In this document: positions 16,761 through 25,366 of the stretch, piece after piece
How the letters are laid out: each line of letters begins with the position of its first letter
How positions within the stretch are numbered: position 1 is the stretch's first letter
Program-made: the position numbers and the translations under genes
Assembly: GCF_015752205.1 (NCBI RefSeq)
Contig: NZ_JADOVG010000005.1
Coordinates: 1-64,000 of the forward strand
Direction: 5' to 3'
From: Polaromonas sp. CG_9.7
Lineage (GTDB): Bacteria; Pseudomonadota; Gammaproteobacteria; Burkholderiales; Burkholderiaceae_C
Length of the DNA: 64,000 nucleotides
Notes under the pieces: generated by a model
The model's input: the letters and a program-made list of their open reading frames with translations, nothing else
Told to the model about the DNA's origin: nothing
Database searches by the model: none

Positions 16761-17341
16761 CGAAATGGACGGCTGAGAAAGCGCGAACCCGCCATGCCGA
16801 ATCGCCAGGGCTGGTCAACGGCTTTCGATATGCCAATGCGCGGCCCGGACACCACCTGCGCTTGCAGCCCCGGCGCGGCGGGGAGCAACTCAAACGGCGG
16901 CTGGCCAAGACGCAAGCCGTTGAAACTGCGGTCTATCCCCAGTGCCTGCCCCAGCCGGCCAGGACCGGCGCAGAGCAGCCGGACATCGTCCAGACCGCGC
17001 CGCTCGCGCATGCGCTCCAGCCCCTCGGTGGGCTCGATCGCGCGCAGCAGCACCCCTGCGCCGTGTCCGGCTTGGCGGCAGACAAGGTTCATGCACCAGT
17101 GAATGCCGTATGAGCGGTACACGTAGATGCGCGCCGGAGGGCCGAACATGGCCGCGTTGCGTTCGCTCGGGCCGCTGAAGCTGTGCGACGCCGGGTCGTC
17201 GCGGTCATAGGCTTCGGTTTCGACAATCACACCGCCCACGCCATCGACCAGCAGCAGCATGCCGATCAGCTGGCGCGCCACGGTGCTGGAGGCGGCCAGA
17301 AAGTCGATGCCGGCAACGCTGGAGGATGAATTAAAGACCAT
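16757..17341 (-). CDS. mpg: DNA-3-methyladenine glycosylase (AAG/MPG type)
   Basis: A 194-residue base-excision repair enzyme removing alkylated purines. It matches the AAG/MPG family: ARQLIG near the N-terminus, VIVETEAY with the catalytic Glu, DPASHSF, RNAAMFGPP, YVYRSYGIHWCMNLV and LLCAGPGRLGQALGI. ATG 17341 begins family homology; upstream codons have a low-complexity cysteine/phenylalanine composition and are not part of it. The stop codon is contributed by repeat copy R4. Confidence 0.93.
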   Translation of the reverse strand: MVFNSSSSVAGIDFLAASSTVARQLIGMLLLVDGVGGVIVETEAYDRDDPASHSFSGPSERNAAMFGPPARIYVYRSYGIHWCMNLVCRQAGHGAGVLLRAIEPTEGLERMRERRGLDDVRLLCAGPGRLGQALGIDRSFNGLRLGQPPFELLPAAPGLQAQVVSGPRIGISKAVDQPWRFGMAGSRFLSRPFR

Positions 17342-17856
17342 GGGTGAATTTCCAAGGCAATCCCTGAAAAAAAAGCAGAACACGGCAAGAACGCACGGCA
17401 TCAGCCAACAGGGAGTGCCCTCAAGATGCAAAAGCCATGCCCTAGGATTTGTCTTTCAACCCATCGGAATTACCGGGGACAAAGGCCAAAGGACTCCTAC
17501 GCACAGCTTGAAATGGCGACTACAGCCCGGAACGGCTCTCGAGGTTTAAGGTTTGGACTTACTCAAGGGAAACGACAACATGCCAAAATTCAATGCCTCG
17601 CCCCCCAATGGCGACAGCCGCAAAATGCTGGAGCAGCGCTCCCGCGAAGCCACCCGCCCAGCGGCGCCAGAGCAAAAAGGCGGCTGGCCATTTTCAGCCA
17701 ACAAGCAAATTTTTGCTGTTCGCACAGATCGCCCGTCGGCAGTTCCTTCGCACGAAGAAAAACCTTCAGATTAACGCCACACGAGTCTGCATGGGTGGGC
17801 TTCTGGAAAGTCAGGTGGGCGGCAGTGTCCGAACGCGGAAAAAAGTCCTCTGAATT
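17342..17856. other. Region between mpg and the DUF808 gene
   Basis: 515 bp with no confident gene. It contains the mpg promoter region and one possible short gene (17580-17774), listed separately. Nothing else recognisable was seen. Confidence 0.4.
17580..17774 (+). CDS. Possible small hypothetical protein
   Basis: A 64-residue frame starting MPKFNAS. AAGGGA lies about 8 bases before the ATG. The product is polar, with a basic middle (KMLEQRSREATRP), a WPF motif and an acidic C-terminus. No family was recognised. Support is only the ribosome-binding site and composition; it may not be real. Confidence 0.3.
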   Translation: MPKFNASPPNGDSRKMLEQRSREATRPAAPEQKGGWPFSANKQIFAVRTDRPSAVPSHEEKPSD

Positions 17857-18801
17857 TCAATGCGCTTTTGACTTCAGGCGTTTGAACACGGTGACACCCA
17901 ACAGCACAATGGCTCCGGCCACGATTCCCACGATGGCATCGATGACAAATGTTGCCAGGGTGCCCAGCACTGCCCCGATGCCATCGACATCACTGGCCCA
18001 CTGGGTGGCGATGTCAACAGGATGATGAAGAAAGGTAAAACCGTGGCTCAGGATACCGCCACCGACCAGAAACATCGCGGCAGTTCCGGCAACCGAAAGA
18101 AACTTCATCAGCCACGGCGCCGTAAACAGGATGACGCGTCCCAAGCCGTGCTGAAAACCGGTCCACGCCCCGTCGCCGGGAAGCTGGCTCAGGTACAGCC
18201 CAGCATCGTCAAGCTTGACAATACCGGCCACCAGACCATAGACCCCGGCGGTCATGACCACGGCAATACCGCTCAACACCACCAACTGGGTGGTGAAAGG
18301 GCTGCCTTGTACCGTGCCGAGCGTGATGGCGATGATTTCCGCCGACAAGATAAAGTCTGTTCGAATCGCACCCTTGATCTTGTCTTTTTCGACTTCACAC
18401 AAGTCCACCGCTGGATCAGCCAGTGCATTCACCCGCTTTTCATGCTCGGCCGCCTGCTCGGCAGCGCTGTGCATGAACTTATGCGCCAGTTTTTCAAACC
18501 CTTCATAGCAAAGGAAAGCGCCGCCGACCATCAGCAGCGGCGTCACCAGCCACGGCGCAAATGCACTGATCGCCAGCGCTGCTGGCACCAGGATCGCCTT
18601 GTTGATGAAAGAGCCTCTGGCAACCGCCCAGACCACCGGCAGTTCGCGCTCTGCCTTGACGCCTGAAACCTGCTGCGCATTCAGGGCCAAATCGTCGCCC
18701 AGCACGCCGGCGGTTTTTTTGGCTGCGACCTTGGACAGCAAAGCCACGTCGTCCAGCACGCTGGCAATGTCATCAATCAGGGCAAGAAGGCTGGTGGCCA
18801 T
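17857..18801 (-). CDS. yedI: DUF808 (YedI-like) inner-membrane protein
   Basis: A 314-residue membrane protein beginning SLLALIDDIASVLDDVALLSK, the hallmark of DUF808/YedI. It continues with KKTAGVLGDDLALNA and several hydrophobic helices (about 68-98, 155-190, 220-255, 280-305). The family is widespread in Proteobacteria and uncharacterised; a transport role is inference. It is monocistronic. Confidence 0.9.
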   Translation of the reverse strand: MATSLLALIDDIASVLDDVALLSKVAAKKTAGVLGDDLALNAQQVSGVKAERELPVVWAVARGSFINKAILVPAALAISAFAPWLVTPLLMVGGAFLCYEGFEKLAHKFMHSAAEQAAEHEKRVNALADPAVDLCEVEKDKIKGAIRTDFILSAEIIAITLGTVQGSPFTTQLVVLSGIAVVMTAGVYGLVAGIVKLDDAGLYLSQLPGDGAWTGFQHGLGRVILFTAPWLMKFLSVAGTAAMFLVGGGILSHGFTFLHHPVDIATQWASDVDGIGAVLGTLATFVIDAIVGIVAGAIVLLGVTVFKRLKSKAH

Positions 18802-18903
18802 GGGTTTTCAGGGCATGTGGTGGCATGCCGGGGTTAAGAAGCAAAAACAAAAAAAATCGGAAAACTCCAGCGTACCGAATTTTTCGAACTGTCGGGACAG
18901 GAA

Positions 18904-18925
18904 AAAACCGCCATCAGGCGGTTTT
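18904..18925 (-). terminator. Intrinsic terminator after the DUF883-like gene
   Basis: AAAACCGCC-ATCA-GGCGGTTTT, 9-bp arms. On the minus strand the hairpin is followed by a run of Ts, and it begins about 30 bp after the stop of the upstream gene at 18955. Confidence 0.85.
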
Positions 18926-18954
18926 CGGTCGCAAGTATTTACGCCCGACGTTGA

Positions 18955-19311
18955 TCAGTGAGCCGTCAGGCGGCCGATGATAAAACCCAAGGCCAGCGCC
19001 AGTCCAACGGCTTCCAGCGGCTTGTCCTGAATCCAGGACTTGGAACATTCAACCGCATAACCCGGCGCCTCGTAGACCCGGCTGACCTGTTCGGAAACAC
19101 GGTCGGCCACATGGGTAGCACCGCTGGAGAGACGGTTGACCGCGTCATGCGCCGCACTGCCGGCATGACCGACCGCGTCAAGCGCCGGGTCCACTACCTT
19201 GTCGATGGAATCGTGCAGCGTCGAGCCTGCAGATTCCACGCTGCGCTTGAGTGCGTTGCTGGCAGTGGTGTCAGGGTTGTGATCGCCATTGTGTGAAGTC
19301 GAGTTTTCCAT
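18955..19311 (-). CDS. DUF883/ElaB-YqjD-like membrane-anchored protein
   Basis: A 118-residue protein. A long amphipathic, alanine- and aspartate-rich helix (about 15-90) precedes a single C-terminal helix DKPLEAVGLALALGFIIGRLTAH, the pattern of ElaB/YqjD/YgaM proteins. Homologues are stress- or stationary-phase-induced and some bind ribosomes at the membrane. An intrinsic terminator follows directly. The sigma factor controlling it cannot be read from the sequence. Confidence 0.82.
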   Translation of the reverse strand: MENSTSHNGDHNPDTTASNALKRSVESAGSTLHDSIDKVVDPALDAVGHAGSAAHDAVNRLSSGATHVADRVSEQVSRVYEAPGYAVECSKSWIQDKPLEAVGLALALGFIIGRLTAH

Positions 19312-19590
19312 CTTGTTTCCTTAAAAAAATTCAGCAAAATTTGAAGTTTTCCAATAGCCGTGCCGTGTTTGTTCAGCTTGGCTGCCATGCGCGAATCACG
19401 CCCCGAGGACTTGACAGCCAAGTTTAAGGGGCTGGCCGCTTTGGCAAATGTGCGGCGCTGCACGATGCCTTTGTAGGACAGGAAAGACAAAGCCTACCCG
19501 GCTAAAACTGAGCCTGGTTTGGGCCAATAATCGAATATTGACGCATGGCTGCACCCCACCCGGCCGCGTCGACAACCGAAGGAATTCAAC

Positions 19591-19776
19591 ATGCATGGTT
19601 TTTCAAATATTGCTACTCAACGCTACTTCGCAGGCCCTGCCGGCCACAGCCTGACCCGCAACGGGCCTGGCGAAGAGGCCCAGGAAGAGGAAGAAGGCCT
19701 GGAACTGCCGGTGAACCCTGACCAGGGAATACCGCTGATTCCGGATGAGCAAGGCGACATCGCGATACCGGCTTGA
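19591..19776 (+). CDS. Small acidic hypothetical protein
   Basis: A 61-residue protein. GAAGGA lies 8 bases before the ATG. It has a glutamate-rich centre and a proline-containing C-terminus NPDQGIPLIPDEQ resembling other short Burkholderiales hypotheticals. No domain was recognised. Good start context and biased composition support it as real. Confidence 0.55.
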   Translation: MHGFSNIATQRYFAGPAGHSLTRNGPGEEAQEEEEGLELPVNPDQGIPLIPDEQGDIAIPA

Positions 19777-19953
19777 CGCTTGCGCCGGCGGCCAGGTCTG
19801 GGGCGGCCTCAACTTTGAGCTGAAACCAGGCCCGGCCAGCGTTCCTGGGTACTCTATCCCTTGCCTCTCATGAAAGCGCATGCTTCAATACAAGCGCTGA
19901 CGAGCTTGTTGACATAGCATGAAATGCTGCTGTCACGGCAAAAAAGGAGGCCC

Positions 19954-20249
19954 ATGAACACACTGACAAAACTGGTCAGGGGAATGATCGGCCAGCTTAA
20001 ACCGCAGTGCCTGCGGCGCAGCGCGAGTCGTATGCGTCAGTGGCGGCGGGCGCCATGGCGCAAACCGTCTACCTGTTTTGTGTATCCGCCGGACTGGGAA
20101 CCGTGATTCGGGCCTGGATTGACCGCCAGGCACTTTCCGAAGCGATGGGTCTTCAGGCCGATCACCAGATACTTTTATCGCAAACCGTCGGCTGGCCGGC
20201 AGCCGCTTTTTCGGCTGCCGTGGATGCGGTCAGTCCACCGCCCGTTTGA
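19954..20249 (+). pseudogene. Nitroreductase-family remnant (C-terminal part)
   Basis: From about 20000 the frame reads PAAQRESYASVAAGAMAQ, then TVYLFCVSAGLGTVIRAW, and ends DHQILLSQTVGWP. This is the conserved C-terminus of SagB/nitroreductase-like flavoproteins. The FMN-binding N-terminal part is missing. Immediately upstream, an ATG at 19954 with a perfect AAGGAGG begins MNTLTKLVRGMIGQL in another frame. This suggests an internal deletion joined an intact translation start to a truncated tail. It is non-functional as a nitroreductase. Confidence 0.7.
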
Positions 20250-20751
20250 GGCGCAACTCTTCGAGTTTCACGCTGCCGAAATCAACCGTCTTGAGCGACG
20301 GCATTTCACGCTTGAAACCGGCAGCATGTTCACAAAACTCCAGCGCAGGCTCATTGCCCAGCAGCACCCACAAGGTGACTTGTGTGCAGCCCTCATCTTT
20401 CAGGCCATCGCGGGCACCGTCCCACAGTTGCAGGCCCACGCCCTTTCTCCAGTGATCGGGCGACACGTAAAGCGCCCAGATCTCGCCCACGCTGGAGCGG
20501 GTCTTGGGGTCGCGTGAACGGTCGAAACCGACGAAGCCGACGATCTGCTCGCCGTCTGTGGCCACCAGCACCTGCGGCTCGCTGTACTCGATTGCTTCAC
20601 GCCAGTAGGCCTGGCGCTTGTCCACGGTCATCTTGGTCAGATAGTCCTCGGGCATCAAGTCCTTGTAGGCGGCTTGCCAGGTGGCAACATGGATTTCGGC
20701 AATGGCTTTGGCATCACGGGCAACGGCAGGGCGGACGGAATAGCTGGACAT
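20230..20751 (-). CDS. GNAT family N-acetyltransferase
   Basis: A 173-residue GNAT protein with motif D/C near the start (VRPAVARDAKAIAEIHVATWQAAY). The acetyl-CoA-binding motif A is IWALYVSPDHWRKGVGLQLWDGA and motif B is VTLWVLLGNEPALEFCEHAAGFK. It resembles YhhY/RimI-like acetyltransferases of unknown acceptor. Its 3' end overlaps the 3' end of the convergent nitroreductase remnant by 20 bp. Confidence 0.88.
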   Translation of the reverse strand: MSSYSVRPAVARDAKAIAEIHVATWQAAYKDLMPEDYLTKMTVDKRQAYWREAIEYSEPQVLVATDGEQIVGFVGFDRSRDPKTRSSVGEIWALYVSPDHWRKGVGLQLWDGARDGLKDEGCTQVTLWVLLGNEPALEFCEHAAGFKREMPSLKTVDFGSVKLEELRLKRAVD

Positions 20752-20887
20752 AGAAAAAATCGCTTGTGAAAGTCAGGGGAAGGCCCGGGAGGGCGGATTG
20801 TCGCGCAATTCGAATTGGCGTCCGATGCGCTTGGGTTAAATTCAACTTTTTGCTTTGCGCCTTCAAGGTGTTCGCGCTTACCACCTT

Positions 20888-21214
20888 ATGCCAGACCCCC
20901 AACCGAAGAGCCCGACCACATTGGAAGAATCCAGCAGCCAAATCTTCAACGCGTGTATCGCAGGCGATGCCACGGTGTTTGAAGTGTCTGCAGCGCTGCC
21001 GCTGCTGGTCGCCGCCGAACATGCGGGCGTGTGGCTGCGGGACAGTTCATGCCGCAACGGCACCTGCCGTACCTGCATTTGCCGGCTGGTCAGCGGCCAG
21101 GTGGTGTACCGCATCGACTGGCCGGGGCTGAGCCTGGATGAAAAACGCGAGGGCTTCATCCTGCCCTGCGTGGCGTACCCGGCTTCCGATGTGGTGATTG
21201 AAGCGCTTTTCTGA
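20888..21214 (+). CDS. Plant-type 2Fe-2S ferredoxin
   Basis: A 108-residue single-domain ferredoxin. Cys55-x4-Cys60-x2-Cys63 and Cys94 are the four ligands of a plant-type [2Fe-2S] cluster. Residues 18-50 form the expected beta-grasp. ATG 20888 gives a short polar leader. It probably carries electrons to or from an unidentified oxidoreductase. The downstream cytochromes on the same strand are close (75 bp), but a functional link is not shown. Confidence 0.88.
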   Translation: MPDPQPKSPTTLEESSSQIFNACIAGDATVFEVSAALPLLVAAEHAGVWLRDSSCRNGTCRTCICRLVSGQVVYRIDWPGLSLDEKREGFILPCVAYPASDVVIEALF

Positions 21215-21288
21215 TTCTCCAACGCCAGCGCTTTTGCATGGCAGCGCACGTTATGCAAAAGCGCATGGGGCTAAGGCATGATGGCCGC

Positions 21289-22068
21289 ATGAAGATGACC
21301 CAATTGCAATCCCTGGCGCGCCGGCTTGTTGCAGCCACCCTGACTGGCGGCACCTTGCTGATGGCTGGCGTCAGCATGCCGGCTGGCGCCCTGCCGTTCG
21401 AAGACACCATGGCCCAGCGCACGCTGGCCTGCACCGCCTGCCACGGCCCGCAAGGCCGTGCCGCGCCCGGCGGCTACTACCCGCGACTGGCCGGAAAGCC
21501 GGCCGGCTACCTTTACAACCAGCTGCTCAATTTCCGTGAAGGGCGCCGGCACTACGGGTTGATGACCGGACTGATCGATCCGCTGAGCGACGCCTACCTG
21601 CTGGAAATGGCGCAGTATTTCGCCAGCCTGGACGTGCCCTACCCGGCGCCGCTACCCGCGCAGGCGACAGCCGCGGTGCTGCGCCGGGGCGAGCAGCTGG
21701 TGATGCACGGCGACAGCGGCCGCAAGCTGCCCGCGTGCGTCCAGTGCCACGGCCAGGCCATGACCGGCGTGGTGCCTGCGGTTCCCGGCCTGCTCGGGCT
21801 GCCGCGTGACTACCTCAATGCCCAGCTGGGGGCCTGGAAGGCCGGCCAGCGCCGCGCCCACGCGCCCGACTGCATGCAGGACATCGTGTCCCGCCTGAGC
21901 CTGGAAGAGATCAACGCGGTAGCCAGCTGGGTCGCCGCCCAGCCGCTGCCGGAGAACACCCATGCGGTCAGCGCCCCACCGGCCGCAGCGCCCGGCAACG
22001 AATCCCTGCGCTGTGGCAGCGCTTTGCTGCCTGCCGCCGGCAGGCCTGACACGAAAGCAAAAAAATGA
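21289..22068 (+). CDS. Periplasmic diheme cytochrome c
   Basis: A 259-residue c4-like cytochrome. The signal peptide (about 1-34) ends near PAGA. Heme sites are CTACH (48-52) and CVQCH (150-154), with Met ligands likely in each lobe. A C-terminal tail of about 40 residues rich in Pro/Ala is unusual for this class. Its stop overlaps the start of the next cytochrome gene by 4 bp (ATGA), so the two are translationally coupled. It is an electron carrier in the periplasm; partner unknown. Confidence 0.88.
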   Translation: MKMTQLQSLARRLVAATLTGGTLLMAGVSMPAGALPFEDTMAQRTLACTACHGPQGRAAPGGYYPRLAGKPAGYLYNQLLNFREGRRHYGLMTGLIDPLSDAYLLEMAQYFASLDVPYPAPLPAQATAAVLRRGEQLVMHGDSGRKLPACVQCHGQAMTGVVPAVPGLLGLPRDYLNAQLGAWKAGQRRAHAPDCMQDIVSRLSLEEINAVASWVAAQPLPENTHAVSAPPAAAPGNESLRCGSALLPAAGRPDTKAKK

Positions 22069-23354
22069 AAACCACCACCCGATGGGCACTGGGCATTGCC
22101 GTGCTGGCCTTGGGTGCTGTTGGCGCCATCTGGGCGCTCAATGTGCAGGACGAGACCGATGTCCGGACCACGGCAGCTTTTGCCCCCACCGACAGCGTGG
22201 TCGCGCGTGGCGCCTACCTGGCGCGCGCGGGCAACTGCATGGCCTGCCATACGGCGCGCGGCGGTGCCGGTTATGCCGGCGGACTGGGCATTCCGACACC
22301 CTTCGGCACGGTGTTCACCTCCAACCTCACGCCCGACGCCAATACCGGCATCGGCAGCTGGTCGCCAGCGCATTTCTGGCGCGCCATGCACAACGGCCGG
22401 TCCAAGAGCGGCCGCCTGCTGTACCCGGCCTTTCCGTACACCAGCTACACCCAGGTGACGCGCGAGGATTCCGACGCAATCTTCGCCTTCCTGCGCAGCC
22501 AGCCCGCCGTGAACCAGCCAAACCGGCCGCACGCGCTTGAATTTCCCTTTAACTCGCAGGCTGCGCTCGCTGTCTGGCGCGCGCTGTACTTCAAGCCGGG
22601 CGTGTACCAGCCCGCCGCCAGCCGAGATGCCGAATGGAACCGGGGCGCCTACCTGGTGGGCGGCCTCGGCCACTGCAGCGCCTGCCATTCACCGCGCGAT
22701 GCACTGGGCGGCAGCCGGCAGAGCCTGGCACTGGCCGGCGGGCTGATCCCGATGCAGAACTGGTATGCGCCGTCGCTGACCTCACCGCATGAGGCCGGCA
22801 TGGCCAACTGGGACAAGCAGCACATCGTGCAACTGCTTCAGACCGGCGTGGCGCCAGGTGCCTCGGTCAGCGGCCCGATGGCCGAGGTGGTAATGCGCAG
22901 CACCCAGCACCTGACGGACCAGGACCTGGGCGCCATGGCAACTTACTTGAAGGCGCTTCCCGGCGCCAGCCCGGCGCCCAAAGCACCGGCCTCGCCGCGC
23001 ACGGAGCGCGCCCCGGCCAACTTGGAAAAAACTGCAAAACTCTATGAGCAGCATTGCGCGCAGTGCCACGGCGACAAGGGCCAAGGCATCCCCAATGCCT
23101 ACCCGCCGCTGGCCGGCAACCGCGCAGTGACGATGGACGCCACCGACAACCTGGTGCAGATGGTGCTCAATGGCGGGTTTGCGCCCGCCACCCGGGGCAA
23201 CCCCCGGCCCTTTGGCATGCCGCCGTTCGTGCTGGTGCTGGACGACAGCGAAGTGGCCGGCCTGATCAGTCATATCCGCAGCTCCTGGGGCAACCAAGCC
23301 AGCGCCGTCACACCGCTGGAAGTGACCCGCGCCCGGTCCAACCAGGCGCATTGA
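22065..23354 (+). CDS. Membrane-anchored triheme cytochrome c (dehydrogenase cytochrome-subunit type)
   Basis: A 429-residue protein. One N-terminal helix (about 7-25) acts as uncleaved anchor or signal. Three heme motifs are present: CMACH (58-62), CSACH (about 204) and CAQCH (about 331). The architecture is that of the cytochrome subunit of membrane alcohol, gluconate or aldehyde dehydrogenases, which passes electrons to quinone or oxidase. No dehydrogenase subunit gene lies alongside, so its donor must be encoded elsewhere or be the coupled diheme cytochrome. Confidence 0.9.
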   Translation: MKTTTRWALGIAVLALGAVGAIWALNVQDETDVRTTAAFAPTDSVVARGAYLARAGNCMACHTARGGAGYAGGLGIPTPFGTVFTSNLTPDANTGIGSWSPAHFWRAMHNGRSKSGRLLYPAFPYTSYTQVTREDSDAIFAFLRSQPAVNQPNRPHALEFPFNSQAALAVWRALYFKPGVYQPAASRDAEWNRGAYLVGGLGHCSACHSPRDALGGSRQSLALAGGLIPMQNWYAPSLTSPHEAGMANWDKQHIVQLLQTGVAPGASVSGPMAEVVMRSTQHLTDQDLGAMATYLKALPGASPAPKAPASPRTERAPANLEKTAKLYEQHCAQCHGDKGQGIPNAYPPLAGNRAVTMDATDNLVQMVLNGGFAPATRGNPRPFGMPPFVLVLDDSEVAGLISHIRSSWGNQASAVTPLEVTRARSNQAH

Positions 23355-23376
23355 ACGCTGGCTGTCAGCCTCGCCA

Positions 23377-24630
23377 TCATGTTGGTGGTGGCGCTGGTGG
23401 ATCGGTCATGCGGTCGCGGTTGGCAAGCGCCGGAAAGCCCCTGAGCCAGAGCACGGCCACCAGCAATGTTCCCACACCGCCCGCCACCACCGACCCGACC
23501 GGCCCGAGCAGAGCCGCAGTGGCACCGGATTCGAATTCGCCCAGCTGGTTTGACGCGCCAATGAACACCGAATTGACCGCGCTGACGCGGCCGCGCATGT
23601 CGTTCGGCGTCTCGATCTGCACCAGCGTCTGGCGCACTACAACGCTGACCATGTCGGCACCGCCGGACACTGCCAGCGCAACCAACGACAGCACAAAGTG
23701 GGTCGACAGGCCGAACACCAGCATGCACACCCCATAGACGGCTACGGCCATCAGCATCGTGCGGCCGACGCGCCGCTCCAGCGGCCAGCGCGTCAGCGCC
23801 ACCGACAGCACCAATGCGCCTGCCGCCGGCGCCCCGCGCAGCAGGCCCAGGCCCCAGGGGCCAACATGCAGGATGTCTTTCGCGAACATCGGCAACAAAG
23901 CCGTGGCGCCGCCCAGCAGCACCGCGAACAAATCCAGCGACACCGCGCCCAGCAACGCCTTGCGTTGCCAGACAAACTCGACCCCGGCCAGCAGCGTGCG
24001 CATCGACACCGGCTCGCGCGGCGGCGGCACATGGTCGTAGCGCACTGCCGCGACCAGCGCGCAGCCGACGGCAAACAACAACGCACAGGTCGCATACACC
24101 GCCGTGGCACCGGCGACAAAAATGACGCCGCCCAGAGCCGGGCCGCTGATCACGGCGGCCTGCATGCCCGAAGAGCTGAAGGCCATGGCGCGCGGCAGCA
24201 TCACCGCCGGCACCAGCATCGGCGTCAGGGCTTGCTGTGCCGGCATCTGGAAGGCACGGGCCACACCCAGCATCACCGATACGCCGAGCAGCAGTTCGCG
24301 CGACGCCCAGCCTGCCGGCGCGCCCCAGCCCTGCGTTGCAGCCACCAAAAGCAGCGCCACGCTGCCCTGCGTCAGCAGGCAGGCCGCCACAATATGCGCC
24401 CGGTTCAGCCGGTCGGCCACATGCCCGGCCACCAGCGTCAGCAGCAGCGCAGGCACAAACTGGTACAGGCCGACCAGCCCCAGGTCCCACGCACTTCCGG
24501 TCAGCTCGTACATTTGCCAGCCGACGGCGACCATCAGCATCTGGTTGCCGGTGGTGCCGAACAGCCGGGAAAACCACATGCGCATGAAGGCGCGCTGGCC
24601 AATGAGTTCAGCAAAACTGGGGGTGGACAT
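23377..24630 (-). CDS. Major facilitator superfamily exporter (EntS-like)
   Basis: A 417-residue, 12-helix transporter of the MFS_3/EntS type. Signature loop GHVADRLNRAHIV lies between helices 2 and 3. FSSSGMQAAVISGPALGG is in helices 5-6 and NDMRGRVSAVNSVFIGASNQLGEFESG in the second half. These transporters expel siderophores or small drugs by proton antiport. ATG 24630 begins family homology. It converges with the cytochrome operon. The substrate is unknown. Confidence 0.87.
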   Translation of the reverse strand: MSTPSFAELIGQRAFMRMWFSRLFGTTGNQMLMVAVGWQMYELTGSAWDLGLVGLYQFVPALLLTLVAGHVADRLNRAHIVAACLLTQGSVALLLVAATQGWGAPAGWASRELLLGVSVMLGVARAFQMPAQQALTPMLVPAVMLPRAMAFSSSGMQAAVISGPALGGVIFVAGATAVYATCALLFAVGCALVAAVRYDHVPPPREPVSMRTLLAGVEFVWQRKALLGAVSLDLFAVLLGGATALLPMFAKDILHVGPWGLGLLRGAPAAGALVLSVALTRWPLERRVGRTMLMAVAVYGVCMLVFGLSTHFVLSLVALAVSGGADMVSVVVRQTLVQIETPNDMRGRVSAVNSVFIGASNQLGEFESGATAALLGPVGSVVAGGVGTLLVAVLWLRGFPALANRDRMTDPPAPPPT

Positions 24631-24691
24631 GGGGCGGGAGCTTACCAGCGCGCATCCAAATGCGTGCAAGCCAGCATTCACCGCCACATCG

Positions 24692-24759
24692 CGCTATTTA
24701 TTCAATAGCTGTTCATGTCCGGTGTGCTTGCGCAAAAGACTTTTTTAGCTTGAAAATCA
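24692..24759 (+). repeat. Dispersed repeat copy R5
   Basis: GCTATTTATTCAATAGCTG, then TGTGCTTGCGCAAAAGAC, TTTTTTAGC and TTGAAAATCAAACG. One of the most complete copies, in the divergent gap between the MFS gene and the 47-aa peptide gene. Confidence 0.85.
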
Positions 24760-24897
24760 AACGCATTCATCATCACTCGGGCGCAGCGAAACCTGTAATT
24801 CCCAGCCGATCGTGCGCTCCAAAATGATTGCCAGGACGCACTGCTCACAGACAAAGTTGCGCCGATAATTCAGGCATTAACTTAATGGAGAAACGAC

Positions 24898-25041
24898 ATG
24901 GCCAAAGGTCAGCAAAACAACGACAAGATGGTGAAAAAACCCAAGAAGGACAGCTCGCCGCCCAAGCTGGTGTCGCCCGACGCGGTTCGCCCTACTGTGG
25001 TGACGCAGGTTCCGATTCGCGGCAAGCTGAAGAACAAATAA
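24898..25041 (+). CDS. 47-residue basic peptide
   Basis: A short gene below usual length cut-offs. The ATG at 24898 is preceded by GGAG, and the product begins [18 protein letters not shown] and ends [10 protein letters not shown]. Ten of its first 30 residues are Lys or other basic side chains, and the tail is basic too, suggesting nucleic-acid or ribosome binding. It lies 7 bp upstream of the DNA-binding VF530 gene, so it is probably the first gene of that operon. Confidence 0.65.
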   Translation: MAKGQQNNDKMVKKPKKDSSPPKLVSPDAVRPTVVTQVPIRGKLKNK

Positions 25042-25048
25042 GCTTTTC

Positions 25049-25366
25049 ATGGTGTTGCCTGACGCTCCGTCCACCGCCCTGCTGCCAGAGCCTGCCCCGG
25101 CAGGCGGCCAGCCGGGCAATCCGCTGCACGGCGTCAAGCTGGAAACCATCGTCGCCGCACTGGCTGCCCATTACGGCTGGGAAGGCCTGGGCCAGCGCAT
25201 CAACATCCGCTGCTTCACCAGCGAACCCAGCGTGGCGTCGAGCCTGAAATTCCTGCGCAAGACGCCCTGGGCGCGCGAGAAGGTCGAAAGCCTTTACCTT
25301 TTCATGCTGCGCGAGATCCGGCGCAGCAGCCCGCCGGTTCACAACTTTCCCCCGCCCAGGCCTTGA
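25049..25366 (+). CDS. VF530 family DNA-binding protein
   Basis: A 105-residue protein. From residue 24 it matches the VF530/DUF2132 family: [33 protein letters not shown] and [21 protein letters not shown]. The family fold was described as DNA-binding from a Vibrio structure. The N-terminal 20 residues and proline-rich tail are extra. Its stop overlaps the TTG start of rluA (TTGA). Confidence 0.85.
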   Translation: MVLPDAPSTALLPEPAPAGGQPGNPLHGVKLETIVAALAAHYGWEGLGQRINIRCFTSEPSVASSLKFLRKTPWAREKVESLYLFMLREIRRSSPPVHNFPPPRP

